In this document: in pieces, positions 1 to 11,100 of the stretch
Layout of the letters: the number at the start of each line of letters is the position of its first letter
How positions within the stretch are numbered: position 1 is the stretch's first letter
DNA from: Yamagishiella unicocca
Lineage: Eukaryota; Chlorophyta; Chlorophyceae; Chlamydomonadales; Volvocaceae
NCBI GenBank assembly: GCA_003116995.1
Contig: BDSL01000028.1
Coordinates: 806,001 to 870,000, forward strand
DNA length: 64,000 bases
Direction: 5' to 3'
Notes under the pieces: model-generated
The model's input: the letters and a program-made list of their open reading frames with translations, nothing else
Told to the model about the DNA's origin: nothing
The model's database searches: none
Position numbers and translations under genes: made by a program

Positions 1-1490
1 GCTCATGGTCAGCACCGCCCAGCCAAACCGCCCCGCGGTCTGGCTCAGCGTCAGCTCCTGGCAAGCGCAGGTCCGCCCTCCGGGCAGCCAGAATGTTGCT
101 CAGTAGTGCAGGCCCGGTAGGTGACGGAGGGATAGGCAAGCCCCGCAGGCCCAGCCCCCCGCGTGGCGTTGGTGCGATTGGAGCCACGTGATCCCGCAGC
201 TGCGCTAGCATTGGTGCACGGCTGAAGATGTCGCAGTGGGCGGCGTTGAAACCCTCGACCGGCGGGCGGAAGGGTGGCTCGTTGCCCGCGTTGCCGTGCA
301 GGGCAAGGAAGGACAACAGGAGAAGTGCTGCCCAGAATCCTGTGCCCAGCCAGCGCCGCGGTGCTGTCCAAGCCGCGGGCCACTTGGCGGGCCGAGGCGG
401 CGATGGCGGGGAGGCTGCGCGGATCTCGTCCGTGGGCGGCGCGGAGTGGCCCCGCCACTTCCGCGACAACCGCCACAGCGTCTTCGCGTCACACAGCTGC
501 TGCTGCTGCTCCTCTGCCATGCACTGCCGGTCCCTCTCCGGGCGCATTGGCGCAGGTGCCGGCAGGCATTCCGGTGCCACCGGTGTGCTGCCTTGTCGTG
601 GCGGTCGCGTTGCTGGTATGCAGCTGATGTGGTGGCGACCCCAACCGCGGCGGCGGCATACACAATCCTGTCGGCGACCCCTGTGACAAGGGGAAAGGTC
701 GTGTTCCTGATCCCGCACCACAGACCAGAAGCAGTTGGAGGTGGCAGGTGGTGGGCGGACGGCTATGTGCAAAACCGCAGGTGACCCACTGACACCGAGC
801 CCAGGGCCTGGTGCTCCCGACGTTCCCAGTCGTAGATGTTAGGCCGGCGCACCGTGGAGTAGGCTAGCCCATTGCGCTCCAGGAAGTCCTGCCGGAAGAC
901 GGCGTAGGCACGGAGGCCAGTGTCAAACCCCACAGTGTGAGCGCGCCCAGCCATGGTGCGCTGGGGATCGCCTTGGTGGAACTCCAGGCGTAGCTGCCAC
1001 GGCTCGGGCCCGCAGACGACGAACGGCATCCGGCGGTACTCAGTTGGCGACGGGTGGTAGCTGCAAGATTGCACGTCCTGCTGCCGGCGTCGCGCGTGCG
1101 GCTGTGGTTGAGGGGACACGCTCCGCGCCCGTGGTGCCACCGCCCTCTCATGCAGTTGCCCCCCGCCAGCCCCCCGGGCAGGCGGTGGAGCTCGACGGTC
1201 GCCGGCGCCCGCGGGAGGGCCCTGCCCGCCTCCAATGGCTGCAGCCAGCCGTGGCTGCAGGGGTGGCCACGCTTCCTCCGCTGCAGACCAATGCACAACT
1301 TCCTGGCTCGGGTGCATGGCACGCTGGGCAGGCGGGCTCGAGCGCCCTCGTGGTGGCGGCGGAGGTGACGGCCCTGAGCCCCCGGGCCCAAGTGCTGCCG
1401 TTGCTCTCGCAGTGCTGCTGCTGATGGCAGGAGCGACAGTCCCGGGCCCCCCGGGCCCGGTGACCGAAGTCGCCCACGTGGTGCTGTGAT
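1..1490 (-). pseudogene. Degenerate retroelement remnant with a protease-like fragment
   Basis: No intact gene is seen. On the minus strand, about 765-1050, one frame reads as a folded-protein segment containing FDTGLRAYAVFRQDFLERNG followed by a G-S-V-S-V-G pattern. This resembles the N-terminal half of retropepsin-like aspartic proteases (hydrophobic-D-T-G, then the helix and strand spacing), although the usual S/A after DTG is L here. The frame is lost on both sides, and pieces further left are readable only by changing frame. The neighbouring 1.5-5.4 kb is also gag-protease-like and on the same strand, so I infer a second, decayed or rearranged copy of a retroelement. No reverse transcriptase, RNase H or integrase motif was recognised and no LTR was identified. 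Confidence 0.3.
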
Positions 1491-2310
1491 GGCGGGCGGC
1501 ACCTTGGGTCAGCTAGTGGGTGGCCTGCCTACTGTCTTCGCCCCGGGCACGCCATGGGAAACGCAAGTCAACCTACTGTGCATCATCGTCAGCGACCAGA
1601 TCACGGCCTCCTGTGGTTTTGACCTCCTGATTGGCACCCGCTGCCTGCACGACCTTGCCGTGGATGTGCGCCGATTCCCGCAGCCGCACCTGGTTTGGCA
1701 CCCGTCCGTGCGGGGCACGGATGGTGTGCCTGAGATGGCATATTTGTCAATGGAGCCACAACCTGGTGGCAGGGCCCCAGGCTCTGCAGGCATCCTTTTC
1801 CAGCGCTGCTTGGTGGGCCGCCATGAGCATGAGGAGGTGCTTGAGCTCACAGCCGAGGAGGAGGCGGAAATGATGGAGCTTGCTCAGGCGGAGCCGTCTC
1901 CCCCACCACCTTCCGCCCTCGCATCCCAGTCAGGTGCCGGGCCTTCGCACCTGGGGCCGCAGTATGGCCAGCCGGCCAGCGACACCTTCGCTGAGATGGC
2001 GCGGCTGCTGACCGCCACCAATGATCCAAAGGTACGGGCCCTGCTGGTTGGGGAGCTCAGCCGGCTCTCTGGTAAGCACTCCGCGGAAGCGCCACCCAGT
2101 CCCCAACAGCCGACGCAGCATCCGCGTGAAGGGGATGCCGACAGCGAAGGGGATGCCGACAGCTGCTCCGGCGTGGGTGGTGCAGACGGTCCGGGGCCCC
2201 CCGGGCCCGGAGACGGCAGTCGCCCGTGCAGCCCAGCGATGGGCGGTTGGCCTGGGTATTCCAGACGGCCGCGAAGCGACGGTGGTGGTGGCAGTCGTGG
2301 AGGTTGGTAG
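1486..2310 (+). pseudogene. Inverted duplicate fragment of the retroelement protease region
   Basis: The plus-strand frame repeats the minus-strand polyprotein from GGTLGQLVGG through the LIGTRCLHD protease segment to GDADSE, with scattered substitutions (for example FDLL for FDFL). It then runs into unrelated sequence. It lacks gag and the DTAS half of the protease, so it cannot be a functional protein by itself. It is best read as a rearranged copy. Confidence 0.6.
1493..2148 (+). repeat. Left arm of a ~656-bp inverted repeat
   Basis: This arm is the reverse complement of 2461-3117, with scattered mismatches (roughly 95-97% identical by eye). A ~312-bp spacer separates the arms. GC-palindromic stretches (about 1444-1460 and 2195-2210, both containing GGCCCCCCGGGCCCGG) lie just outside both ends of this arm. 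Confidence 0.9.
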
Positions 2311-5300
2311 CCCTGACAGTGCAGCTGCCGGCGGACAGCCCGTTCCTGACGGTCGAGGCTCTTGACCCCAAACTCATCGGCGCCCTTGTAAGCCACGGGG
2401 CGGATGCCCATCTGCTCCAAATCGATGGCCGAGGGAAGGGTGCCCTCGTACATATCACCGGTTTCGCTGTCGGCATCCCCTTCACGCGGACGCTGTGTCG
2501 GCCGTTGGGGACTGGGTGGCGCTTCCGCGGAGTGCTTACCAGAGAGCCGGCTGAGCTCCCCAACCAGCAGGGCCCGTACCTTCGGATCATTGGTGGCGGT
2601 CAGCAGCCGCGCCATCTCAGCGAAGGTGTCGCTGGCCGGCTGGCCGTACTGCGGCCCCAGGTGCGAAGGCCCGGCACCTGACTGGGATGCGAGGGCGGAA
2701 GGTGGTGGGGGAGATGGCTCCGCCTGAGCAAGCTCCATCATTTCCGCCTCCTCCTCGGCTGTGAGCTCAAGCACCTCCTCATGCTCATGGCGGCCCACCA
2801 AGCAGCGCTGGAAAAGGACGCCTGCAGAGCCTGGGGCCCCGCCACCAGGTTGCGGCTCCATTGACAAATATGCCATCTCAGGCACACCGTCTGTGCCCCG
2901 CACGGACGGGTGCCAAAACAGGTGCGGCTGCGGGAATCGGCGCACGTCCACGGCAAGGTCGTGCAGGCAGCGGGTGCCAATCAGGAAGTCAAAACCACAG
3001 GAGGCCTCGATCTGGTCACTGACGACGATGCACGGTAGGTTGACTTGCGTTTCCCATGGCGTGCCCGGGGCGAAGACAGTAGGCAGGCCACCCACCAGCT
3101 GACCCAAGGTGCCGCCCTGGCCAGTCCCTGTGTTCAACTTGGTGCGGGTTGTGGAGATGGTGAGGCCGGTCTTCCGCGCTGCGCTGAGGCTTGCCAGCGT
3201 GATGTCTGATGCGGTGTCTGGCACCACGCTGTAGCCGTCGCTGAGCAGGCCCCCGTCAGCTGACTGAACCACGATCGAATGACGCGGCTCCCGGTTGCGC
3301 AGGCGCAGGATGTTCGTGCTTGTCCCGCGGTAGTCCTGCAGCACCTGTTGCACCTTTTCGGGTGGCAACTCTTCCAGCATGGACCGGGTGAGGACGGCCG
3401 GATCTGCATCATGGTGGCTGGGCAGCCAGGGCACGTTGGCGATGGGCACGGCTGCCTGCTGTGCTGCTACTGTCGCTTCCACTGCACCGGCGTTGCTGCC
3501 GTTGGGCTTGACCGGCGTGATGCACGCAGCGCAACTGGTCGACTGCAGCAGGTGCATGGCGGCACCCACCACGGACGCGGGCGCCTGCGCATCGAGCTCC
3601 ACCGTGAACCGCATGCCACACGGCAGGCTGACCTCAAACCTGGCGACGACCCCTGCCGCCTTGCTTGCCCTTGGCAAGGTGCTGGGCAGCTGCCCTGGCG
3701 GCTGCTGCGTGTAACCAATGGGCAGCGGGTCCCGGACGACGTTGGCGGTGTGCACCATCGCGGGCATGGCGGGAGCAGTCGGCGGTGGCGTCGCCAGGGC
3801 TGTGGATGCGACGGCGGCGACGATGGGCACGGCTGCAGGCAACGACGGTGCAGACGGTGACGGTGCTGCATTGTCCGGCACTGGCGACACGACGAGCTGC
3901 GGCAGAAGTGCGGGCACCTCGAGCTGCAGGTTGCGTCGTTGCTCTTGCAGCAACTGCGCCTTGGTCGAGACGAGCGAGGTGTACGGCCCCGCCGTTCCCT
4001 CAGCCCCCCCGACCAACCTGCTGCACAGCATGATGCGTGGGTCGTACTCCTCCTCGTCGTGCTGCGCCTCCTGGGCTCGGGTTGCCATGTTGCGCGCGCC
4101 CCGCGTGGGCAACTGTGGCGGTGGCTTGACGTTGGCGGTCGGGAGGCCATCCCGCTGCGCCTGATAGCAGAAGTCCCGGCTATGGTTCTCCCGCTTGCCC
4201 CGTAGTCGCAGGGCGGTAGGCTGCCCGTGAGAGGGCCCGGGTCGTTGATGCTCAGCTTGGGCCCCCGGCCCGGCGCTGCACCACGTTCGCCACCACGGCC
4301 GCTGGCGTGCTGACCACGGCCGCTGGGGTTGGGCCACCGGCCCCCGGCCGTTTGCCCCCGGCCCCCGGCCGTTTGCCCCCGGCCCCCGGCCGTTTGCCCC
4401 CGGCCCCCGGCCGGTTGCCCCCAGTTGCCCTGCGGCGCACCGTGACGGGAGGGCCCCGCCCCCCCATGCACGGCGGTGGCCATCGATGTCGCCAGCGCCC
4501 AGATATGAGCGTGGCACCGCCCCCGGCGGTGCCAACGCATGGAAACCCTGCTTGTGCTCCGCACGAATCACTGCATTGGTGTCCGTCACCCAGGTGCTGA
4601 AAGGTGACGCTGGCCCCACGTTGAGGACGGTTGTGTTGAAGGTGATGGCTAGGATAGCTGGCTGAGCACCCATTTGGCCATTGCACAGTACCATCTGCTT
4701 GTGGGCATCGAAACGGACCTTCCAACCTTCGAAATCACCTGGTTGACCCAAGTAGGGCGGTGGCTTGCTGAAGCCTCCGGGTCCCATGGCGAAAGGGCGG
4801 ACAACGGCGACGGTGAAGGGCGCAGGTAGATTCCTCGCAGGTGGCTCCTCCTCGGGCGCCTCGCCTTGAAGATAACCGAGTTCAGTACCAGCCGCTGCGT
4901 CGCAAGACGGAGCGGCATTCCTGGCCTCGTTGATCCCAGCAGCCCCGCTGCAGGATCTCAGGATGTTCCCGGCCTCGCCGGTTCCAGCAGCCTCGCTGCG
5001 AACACCTGAATTGTCCCCGGCCTCGCCGGTCCCAGCAGCCCCGCTGCGGACAAGTGGAAAGTTCCCGGCCTCGCCGGTCCCAAATGAGCCAGATGCACCA
5101 GACGAACCAGATGCCAAATGTAACGCTGGCCCGGGTTGACCGTCGGTGTTGGTCTCGTCGGTGTTGTTGTCAATCCTGGGAACGCGGGGAAGGTCCTGAT
5201 CACTGGCGTCAGTAGTTGCTCGAAGCGCTTCTTGTAATGATTGATGCTCGGCGCGGAGAAGACGAGCAGCAAGACGTTTAGCAGAAGTGCCAGGCCTAGT

Positions 5301-5369
5301 CGCTAGAAGTGGAGACAACAACGGTATGGGAAGCGGCGCAGCCGGCTTCTCTACTTGCTTAGGTGCCAC
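1884..5369 (-). CDS. Retrotransposon gag-protease-like polyprotein, probably incomplete
   Basis: A single open frame of 1,161 codons with a start at 5369. The N-terminal ~190 residues are acidic and low-complexity, with three 16-residue repeats built on GTGEAGN. Residues ~190-290 (about 4800-4500) have a gag-like character (PYLGQPGDFEGWKVRFDAHK and following). A Gly/Arg-rich tandem repeat (RGPGANG) covers about 4420-4337. Around residue 716 (about 3190-3225) the motif VVPDTASDITLAS, followed ~80 residues later by FDFLIGTRCLHD, matches the two halves of a retropepsin fold (catalytic D-T-[GA]-[SA] and the later I-I/L-G segment). DTAS instead of DTGS is a variant. No RT, RNase H or integrase follows, so the element is partial or the ORF has been cut by the inverted duplication at its 3' end. 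The last ~200 residues read through the second duplicate arm on its opposite strand and are probably not original protein. Confidence 0.6.
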   Translation of the reverse strand: MAPKQVEKPAAPLPIPLLSPLLATRPGTSAKRLAARLLRAEHQSLQEALRATTDASDQDLPRVPRIDNNTDETNTDGQPGPALHLASGSSGASGSFGTGEAGNFPLVRSGAAGTGEAGDNSGVRSEAAGTGEAGNILRSCSGAAGINEARNAAPSCDAAAGTELGYLQGEAPEEEPPARNLPAPFTVAVVRPFAMGPGGFSKPPPYLGQPGDFEGWKVRFDAHKQMVLCNGQMGAQPAILAITFNTTVLNVGPASPFSTWVTDTNAVIRAEHKQGFHALAPPGAVPRSYLGAGDIDGHRRAWGGGALPSRCAAGQLGATGRGPGANGRGPGANGRGPGANGRGPVAQPQRPWSARQRPWWRTWCSAGPGAQAEHQRPGPSHGQPTALRLRGKRENHSRDFCYQAQRDGLPTANVKPPPQLPTRGARNMATRAQEAQHDEEEYDPRIMLCSRLVGGAEGTAGPYTSLVSTKAQLLQEQRRNLQLEVPALLPQLVVSPVPDNAAPSPSAPSLPAAVPIVAAVASTALATPPPTAPAMPAMVHTANVVRDPLPIGYTQQPPGQLPSTLPRASKAAGVVARFEVSLPCGMRFTVELDAQAPASVVGAAMHLLQSTSCAACITPVKPNGSNAGAVEATVAAQQAAVPIANVPWLPSHHDADPAVLTRSMLEELPPEKVQQVLQDYRGTSTNILRLRNREPRHSIVVQSADGGLLSDGYSVVPDTASDITLASLSAARKTGLTISTTRTKLNTGTGQGGTLGQLVGGLPTVFAPGTPWETQVNLPCIVVSDQIEASCGFDFLIGTRCLHDLAVDVRRFPQPHLFWHPSVRGTDGVPEMAYLSMEPQPGGGAPGSAGVLFQRCLVGRHEHEEVLELTAEEEAEMMELAQAEPSPPPPSALASQSGAGPSHLGPQYGQPASDTFAEMARLLTATNDPKVRALLVGELSRLSGKHSAEAPPSPQRPTQRPREGDADSETGDMYEGTLPSAIDLEQMGIRPVAYKGADEFGVKSLDRQERAVRRQLHCQGYQPPRLPPPPSLRGRLEYPGQPPIAGLHGRLPSPGPGGPGPSAPPTPEQLSASPSLSASPSRGCCVGCWGLGGASAECLPESRLSSPTSRARTFGSLVAVSSRAISAKVSLAGWPYCGPRCEGPAPDWDARAEGGGGDGSA
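2461..3117 (-). repeat. Right arm of a ~656-bp inverted repeat
   Basis: Reverse-complement partner of 1493-2148. This arm lies in the reading direction of the longer gag-protease frame, so it is probably the original copy and the left arm the derived one. Confidence 0.9.
4337..4420. repeat. 21-bp tandem repeat, about 4 copies, in the gag-like ORF
   Basis: Unit CCGGCCCCCGGCCGTTTGCC plus C. It encodes RGPGANG repeats in the minus-strand gag-like frame. Confidence 0.85.
4935..5083. repeat. 48-bp coding tandem repeat, about 3 copies
   Basis: Repeats around TTCCCGGCCTCGCCGGT encode 16-residue AAGTGEAGN-type repeats near the N-terminus of the gag-like ORF. Confidence 0.75.
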
Positions 5370-5399
5370 GATTGCTTCTCAAGCAACGAGCAAAACAGG

Positions 5400-8118
5400 A
5401 TTGCGGCAGGACACTGCCGACTCAAGACAAATGCTGCTAGCCTCGCTAGCGCTGTCTCTATCCTACTGGTGACCCCTAGTTGCGAGACTTCGCAAACCTC
5501 AGGTTGGTCTGACGTCCAGCGGAGTTTGTCGAGGATTCGCTGCCCCAGAGGCCGCCTGGCTGCCGGACGCGGCACCGACGCGCGTGCGTCGGCTCTTGGG
5601 TGAAGAGAGCGAAAAGACTGCCGGTTACGGCTGAGCAATCAACACACTGCGACGTGCAAGTTGTGGATGCTGTTGAGAGAATGGGCGGAGGTACGCACAG
5701 CGATGTGTCATTACAGGGCTGTTTCTTCCAGACTTTGTTAGTTTTTGGCGACAAACTCCGCTGCCTGGGCAATCCAGGCAGCGGGCCTAGGTGCGCTCCC
5801 GAACGTGGCTAACTGCCATCCCTGGAGCACATCTACCATTGCTGCCGACACATGCACATGTGTCCGTTGGCTTCACATCTACTGTAATGATAGCACTAAT
5901 ATAACTACCGTAAATACCGGCAATCGAAGCCATGTAACCACATCTACCCGACAACGCTAACCGCAGGGCGCAACTCATGCCCTTAGCGTACGGCAACCAA
6001 CGCACTCTGCACGCGCTGTGATGGTTACGCGCTGTGTCGTGACATCGTAGACGGATTAAAATCCCAACTAATCAGCCCCAGTCGGCCCACGGTGGCGTAG
6101 ATTGCACCTGCTGTTGCCCACGATAGCCTTGCCAAGTTGCGTCCGTTGGGTGGCGCTCAGGGAGCCCGCACCTGCTCACTAGTGCCTGGCGCCCATGGAG
6201 AACTCGGTAGCGCACCTCCGCGCGGAGTTGCCCTGTCAAGGCGGATGTCCACACCATGTTTTTTACATGTGCACTTTTTGTGACTCGTTGTACATGACTG
6301 CAAGGCCAAACTGTCTGCGGACCAAGTCGTAGTGTCCGACCGAACGTTAAAAAAGTTGAGCTTGTTCGAATGGCGTTGACAGGCTTCCCCATCAAACATA
6401 TACAGGGAATTAAAAATACTGATGTCCACTACCTACCGAGTACAACCCGTTCGCTGGGCAAATTAGGTGGACGTTTTGCCCCGGTCGTTGGCTCAGTTGG
6501 GGGCAGCCTTGGAATCAGCGCCTCCTCCAATGTCACAGTTTACTGATGAGCATCTGATAAAAAAAATTGAAAATGATGGGACTCGTCATGTGATACCTGG
6601 AGGCTCGCCATCGCCAGTGGCCATTCTTCTGCCGCAACCGACGCCCCACGGTCCTTACGTATTTGATGCCAACAAGTACACAGGCTTCTCAACGAGCTCT
6701 TGCGTGGACTGTTGGTGCACAAATTTTCTTCAAAGGTTCAAACGAAGCAACATCCTCACGATTGCCTGGTCAGGGTTTTCTAGTAGCTACCAGTTTGAGA
6801 TGTTTGCCTCTCGGCATCATCAGATGAATGCTTACATACTTCGTCGATAAAGCCAATGCAAACAGCGGGTCGACGTCCTCTTAGGGGTTTTCCGGGGTCC
6901 GGGTTAATTAAGGAAACAATTGCCCAGAGTAAGTGGTGTGAAACCCTAGCAAGCAACCAGTCAACAATGTGCCCGGTGGTTCTGCTTCCTGGTCTGAAGC
7001 CGACCATAACAAGTGCTACTGCAGTCCAGTGCAGTCAATCATGTGAAACCAATACGAGTAGATCTTGGTTTTTTGCTGCACACCGCGATTGTGGACTGCT
7101 TACAGGTCAGCGAATACACCACGACGGTTGGTGTCAACCAATCTGCTGGTTACACACGACATGCGCTCCGTGGCCCCGACCGTTATCGCTGCTCTTGGCA
7201 GCGTGCTGCAGCGCCCGTTAGGGAAAACCTTGGTGCAAGGAGTTCATCATGCAAGATACGGCAAACCACCAGAAACTCCTGACAAGCGCCCAGAAAACAA
7301 ACAGCGGCATCAACCATATGGTTGATGCATCCGTGGGGAAGGAACCCAAAATGGGCCCCCCAGACGGACACAGGCGGATACTGAACCGAGAGTAACTTTG
7401 CAATGGAAACCCCACGGATTTTCGCCACTGCCGCTGCTGTTGTCAGTTGTTGGGCCTCTCAACATGAGATCGCATAGGCACCAGGGTCTGGCTGAGGGGG
7501 GGCCAGGCTGGGTCGGTGACAGGACGGGCCAACCCAGCTCAGTCCATTAAATCCAGAAAATTGGGCGTAAGTTAGATGAAATAATAACGTGCTTATCCCC
7601 AGCGCCGCAGCCAACTCCTACCAACACATACTACTTCATCGACCCGTGGGTCTGCAGCGGGTCGACCGTCACTAGACCAGCTACACGTATGATAACACCG
7701 CATGCTCTAGGAAAGCAACTGTAGGTCCAATACAGTACTACAAGCATGGCAGTCGCTCAGCTTGTAAAAGCGGAGGCAACAGTAGGAAATCCCAACCGCG
7801 CAAGCACAGTCGCGAAGTCTCGCAGCGGGGCTCTGTAGAATGTCCGAAGTATGTAGTATTTAAGACCTGGGCCCGAACGGCACCTTCCTGCCTGAAGTCA
7901 TGAAGTGCATCGACATCGTCCGTTCGTCCCACAACACGTTCATGCACGTTTGACCTCAATTGGCACTAACGTGTTTGTTACTGTATATTCCTGCTTGCCG
8001 TTATTGATGTTGTGCATATAATTGTTGTAGGAAAGGCACGAGCGTTGAAAACGTGTTGCGCCCAACAAGCAAGGAAAGTTCCCGTCGACGACTGTCGGAA
8101 TTATAGCAGCAATTCACC
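5400..8118. other. Gene-free, lower-GC spacer
   Basis: No ORF here shows a recognisable domain, and short frames differ between strands without family character. An ORF of 127 codons at 6467-6850 (+) has no recognisable motif and is not called. A degraded copy of an interspersed repeat also present near 27.4 kb lies at about 6965-7005 on the minus strand. Confidence 0.5.
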
Positions 8119-11100
8119 ATGCAGATTATGCAAGGAAGCCGTGTAGGAGCAGCTGACCGCACCGCTCGCCAGCAGACGCGCAAAAACGTGTCGCTGCCAG
8201 GTGGCCATGCGACAGTCTCTGCGCGCTCGCTACCATGCCACGTGCGTGCATCAGAGCGACGACCTATGACTTGCAAGGCCATCGCAACGCCGGACGCGCC
8301 TACAAAAGCTGTAAGCTGGCGTTTTACGAATTTACCTGCCGCTGCAAGTATGCTCACGCATTCGTCGTTGGCCTGCAGGACTCTCCCGGGAAACAGGCAG
8401 GCGTATACTATAACATGGATTCTAGCACTAAGTCGTCGAGGCCGCGCCTGGTGGTTCTGGGTTCCGGCTGGGGAGCGATGAGCTTCATCAAGGGTCTGCC
8501 CGCAAACATTAGGTGAGCTAGACCGTTCTTGTGCAATTCATTGCAAGCAAAGTGCGCGCACGTTGCTTTCGTTTTCGCGTATACCGTTGACTCACCTCGA
8601 CGCCGCCGCATGCACTGACGATTGCCACTTCTCTGCTGCTCTAACGCAGCGAAATGTACGAACTCATCGTCGTATCTCCAAGGAACTACTTCCTATACAC
8701 GCCTCTGTTGCCGGCCGTGGCGACTGGCACCATGGAGGAACGGTGGGTCAGGCGGGGTTTGGGTATCCTGTGCTTGTAACACCGGACCGGCAACATACCT
8801 GCCTCCCTTACGCCCCTCCTCAACGTCTCTCCTCTTCCCTTAACCGCCCATCCCGTTCAGACAGCCCCTTGCCATGCTCTCTTGCCATGCTCCTGACCGT
8901 ATAGCTCGCCGCGCTGCATATACCCTGGCTGATTGCCCCCCTGCCTGCCCCCCTGCCTGCCCCCCTGCCTGCCCCCCTGCCTGCCCCCCTGCGTGCCCCC
9001 CTGCCTGCCCCCCTGCCTGCCCCCCTGCGTGCCCCCCTGCCTGCCCCCCTGCCTGCCCCCCTGCCTGCCCCCCTGCCTGCCCCCCTGCCCGCCCCCTGCC
9101 TGCCCCCCTGCCCCCCCCTGCCCCCCCCCTGCCCCCCCCTGCCCGCCCCCTGCCCCCCTGCCTGCGACCAGGTCCATCGTGGAGCCAGTGCGCAACTTCC
9201 TCATCGGCAAGGTGAGGCCGCACGGCGTGACCCCCCTCCGCCCCCTCGCTCCTGCGCCCGCTCCCTGCGGCCCCTCGCCCCCTCGCTCCTGCGGCCCCTC
9301 CCTGCGGCCCCTCGCCCCCTCGCTCCTGCGGCCCCTCCCTGCGGCCCCTCGCCCCCTCGCTCCTGCGGCCCCTCCCTGCGGCCCCTCGCCCCCTCGCTCC
9401 TGCGGCCCCTCCCTGCGGCCCCTCGCCCCCTCGCTCCTGCGCCCGCTCCCTGCGGCCCCTCGCCCCCTCGCTCCTGCGGCCCCTCCCTGCGGCCCCTCGC
9501 CCCCTCGCTCCTGCGGCCCCTCCCTGCGGCCCCTCGCCCCCTCGCTCCTGCGCCCGCTCCCTGCGGCCCCTCGCCCCCTCGCTCCTGCGGCCCCTCCCTG
9601 CGGCCCCTCGCCCCCTCGCTCCTGCGCCCCCCCCCCCCCCCCTCGCTCCTGCGCCCCTCCCTGCGGCCCCTCGCCCCCTCGCTCCTGCGGCCCCTCCCTG
9701 CGGCCCCTCGCCCCCTCGCTCCTGCGGCCCCTCCCTGCGGCCCCTCGCCCCTCGCTCCTGCGCCCCCCTCGCCCCCCCCTCGCTCCTGCGGCCCCTCCCT
9801 GCGGCCCCTCGCCCCCTCGCTCCTGCGGCCCCTCCCTGCGGCCCCTCGCCCCCTCGCTCCTGCGGCCCCTCCCTGCGGCCCCTCGCCCCCTCGCTCCTGC
9901 GCCCGCTCCCTGCGGCCCCTCGCCCCCTCGCTCCTGCGGCCCCTCCCTGCGGCCCCTCGCCCCCTCGCTCCTGCGGCCCCTCCCTGCGGCCCCTCGCCCC
10001 CTCGCTCCTGCGGCCCCTCCCTGCGGCCCCTCCATACTGACTCCCCCCCCCACCTGCGCTCCCTTCCTCGCCCCCTCCCCCGCCCGCTTCCTCCTCCTCG
10101 CTCTCACCCGCCGCCGCTCACAGGGCGAGTTCTACGAGGCGCTCTGCAAGGACATCGACCCCGTGGCTAAGTCGCTGGTGTGCTGCTTCCCGGAGGACGC
10201 TGGCCTGGACTCGGCGTGCTTCAAGCTCAGCTACGACGTGCTGGTCATGGCGGTGAGCAGTGGCCAGTGTAGGCGGGTGCGGTGGGGTGGGGGGTTGAGG
10301 AAAGCCCGTTGGGGTGTTTCGAGCCCGTTGGGATTTCGAGGAAGACCCGTGGATGCGAGAAAAAACCGTATAGGACAGACGGTTTGGGGTTCGAGGAAGA
10401 CCCGTTTTGGGGTGGGGTGGGTTGGCGTGGGGTGAGGAAAGCCCGTTTGGGGTGGGGCCCGGGGCGCGAACCCGCTTTTCACGACATAAGAGGATGAGGA
10501 GACTGAATTGCCGGGGCGGCTGATCGGAGGACAGGGAGCCATGATGGGGGGGAGGAGACCCGTGCTGGCGGGGGAGGGTGTAAAGGAGAGGGGTGCTGAT
10601 ACGGTGACGCAGTGGGGGAGGGGGTACAGGGGAGGCGTCGGTGGCGGTGGTGGCGGCGGCGGCGGAAAAGGGGACACTGCGTCTGCAGGCACCGTCTCTC
10701 GGGCCTGAGGTGGAGGAAAAGGGGTGCGTCGGTTCGGCCGGCCGGCCAGCAGTCACATGGGCGGGTGCCAGCAAGCCAGGCCCCCTCAGCAGGGGTTCTC
10801 GGTGCTGCTGCGGGGACGGGAGGTACAGCGACATCCTCCCCGGGGCCTGCGGGGGTACTCGGCGCCAGCGGCCATCGCAACGCAACGCCCCCCCCTCCCA
10901 GGCGACGAACCGCTGCTCTGCCATGGTTGGGTGTCATGTGTTTCGAGTGAGAGTATGTCTCCAAGTCTAGGGGCAAGTCACGACTCGGCTGGCATGAGAG
11001 GTAGCAGGCCCACGTGGGGTTGCGAGGAGGACCCGTGGGGTGTCCACGTGGGGTGTCCACGTGGCGTGGGTACTGGGTGGGCACTCAGCGCAGCCCCTTC

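Noticed and set aside
6467..6850. Plus-strand ORF of 127 codons
   Set aside because: No domain, signal or homology pattern recognised, and it sits in a low-GC gene-free block.
8857..10435. Long Pro-rich (+) and Gly/Arg-rich (-) ORFs of 400-500 codons
   Set aside because: They are stop-free readings of the 12-bp and 37-bp minisatellites in two introns. The real exons of the dehydrogenase (9172-9211 and 10124-10252) pass through them in their own frame.
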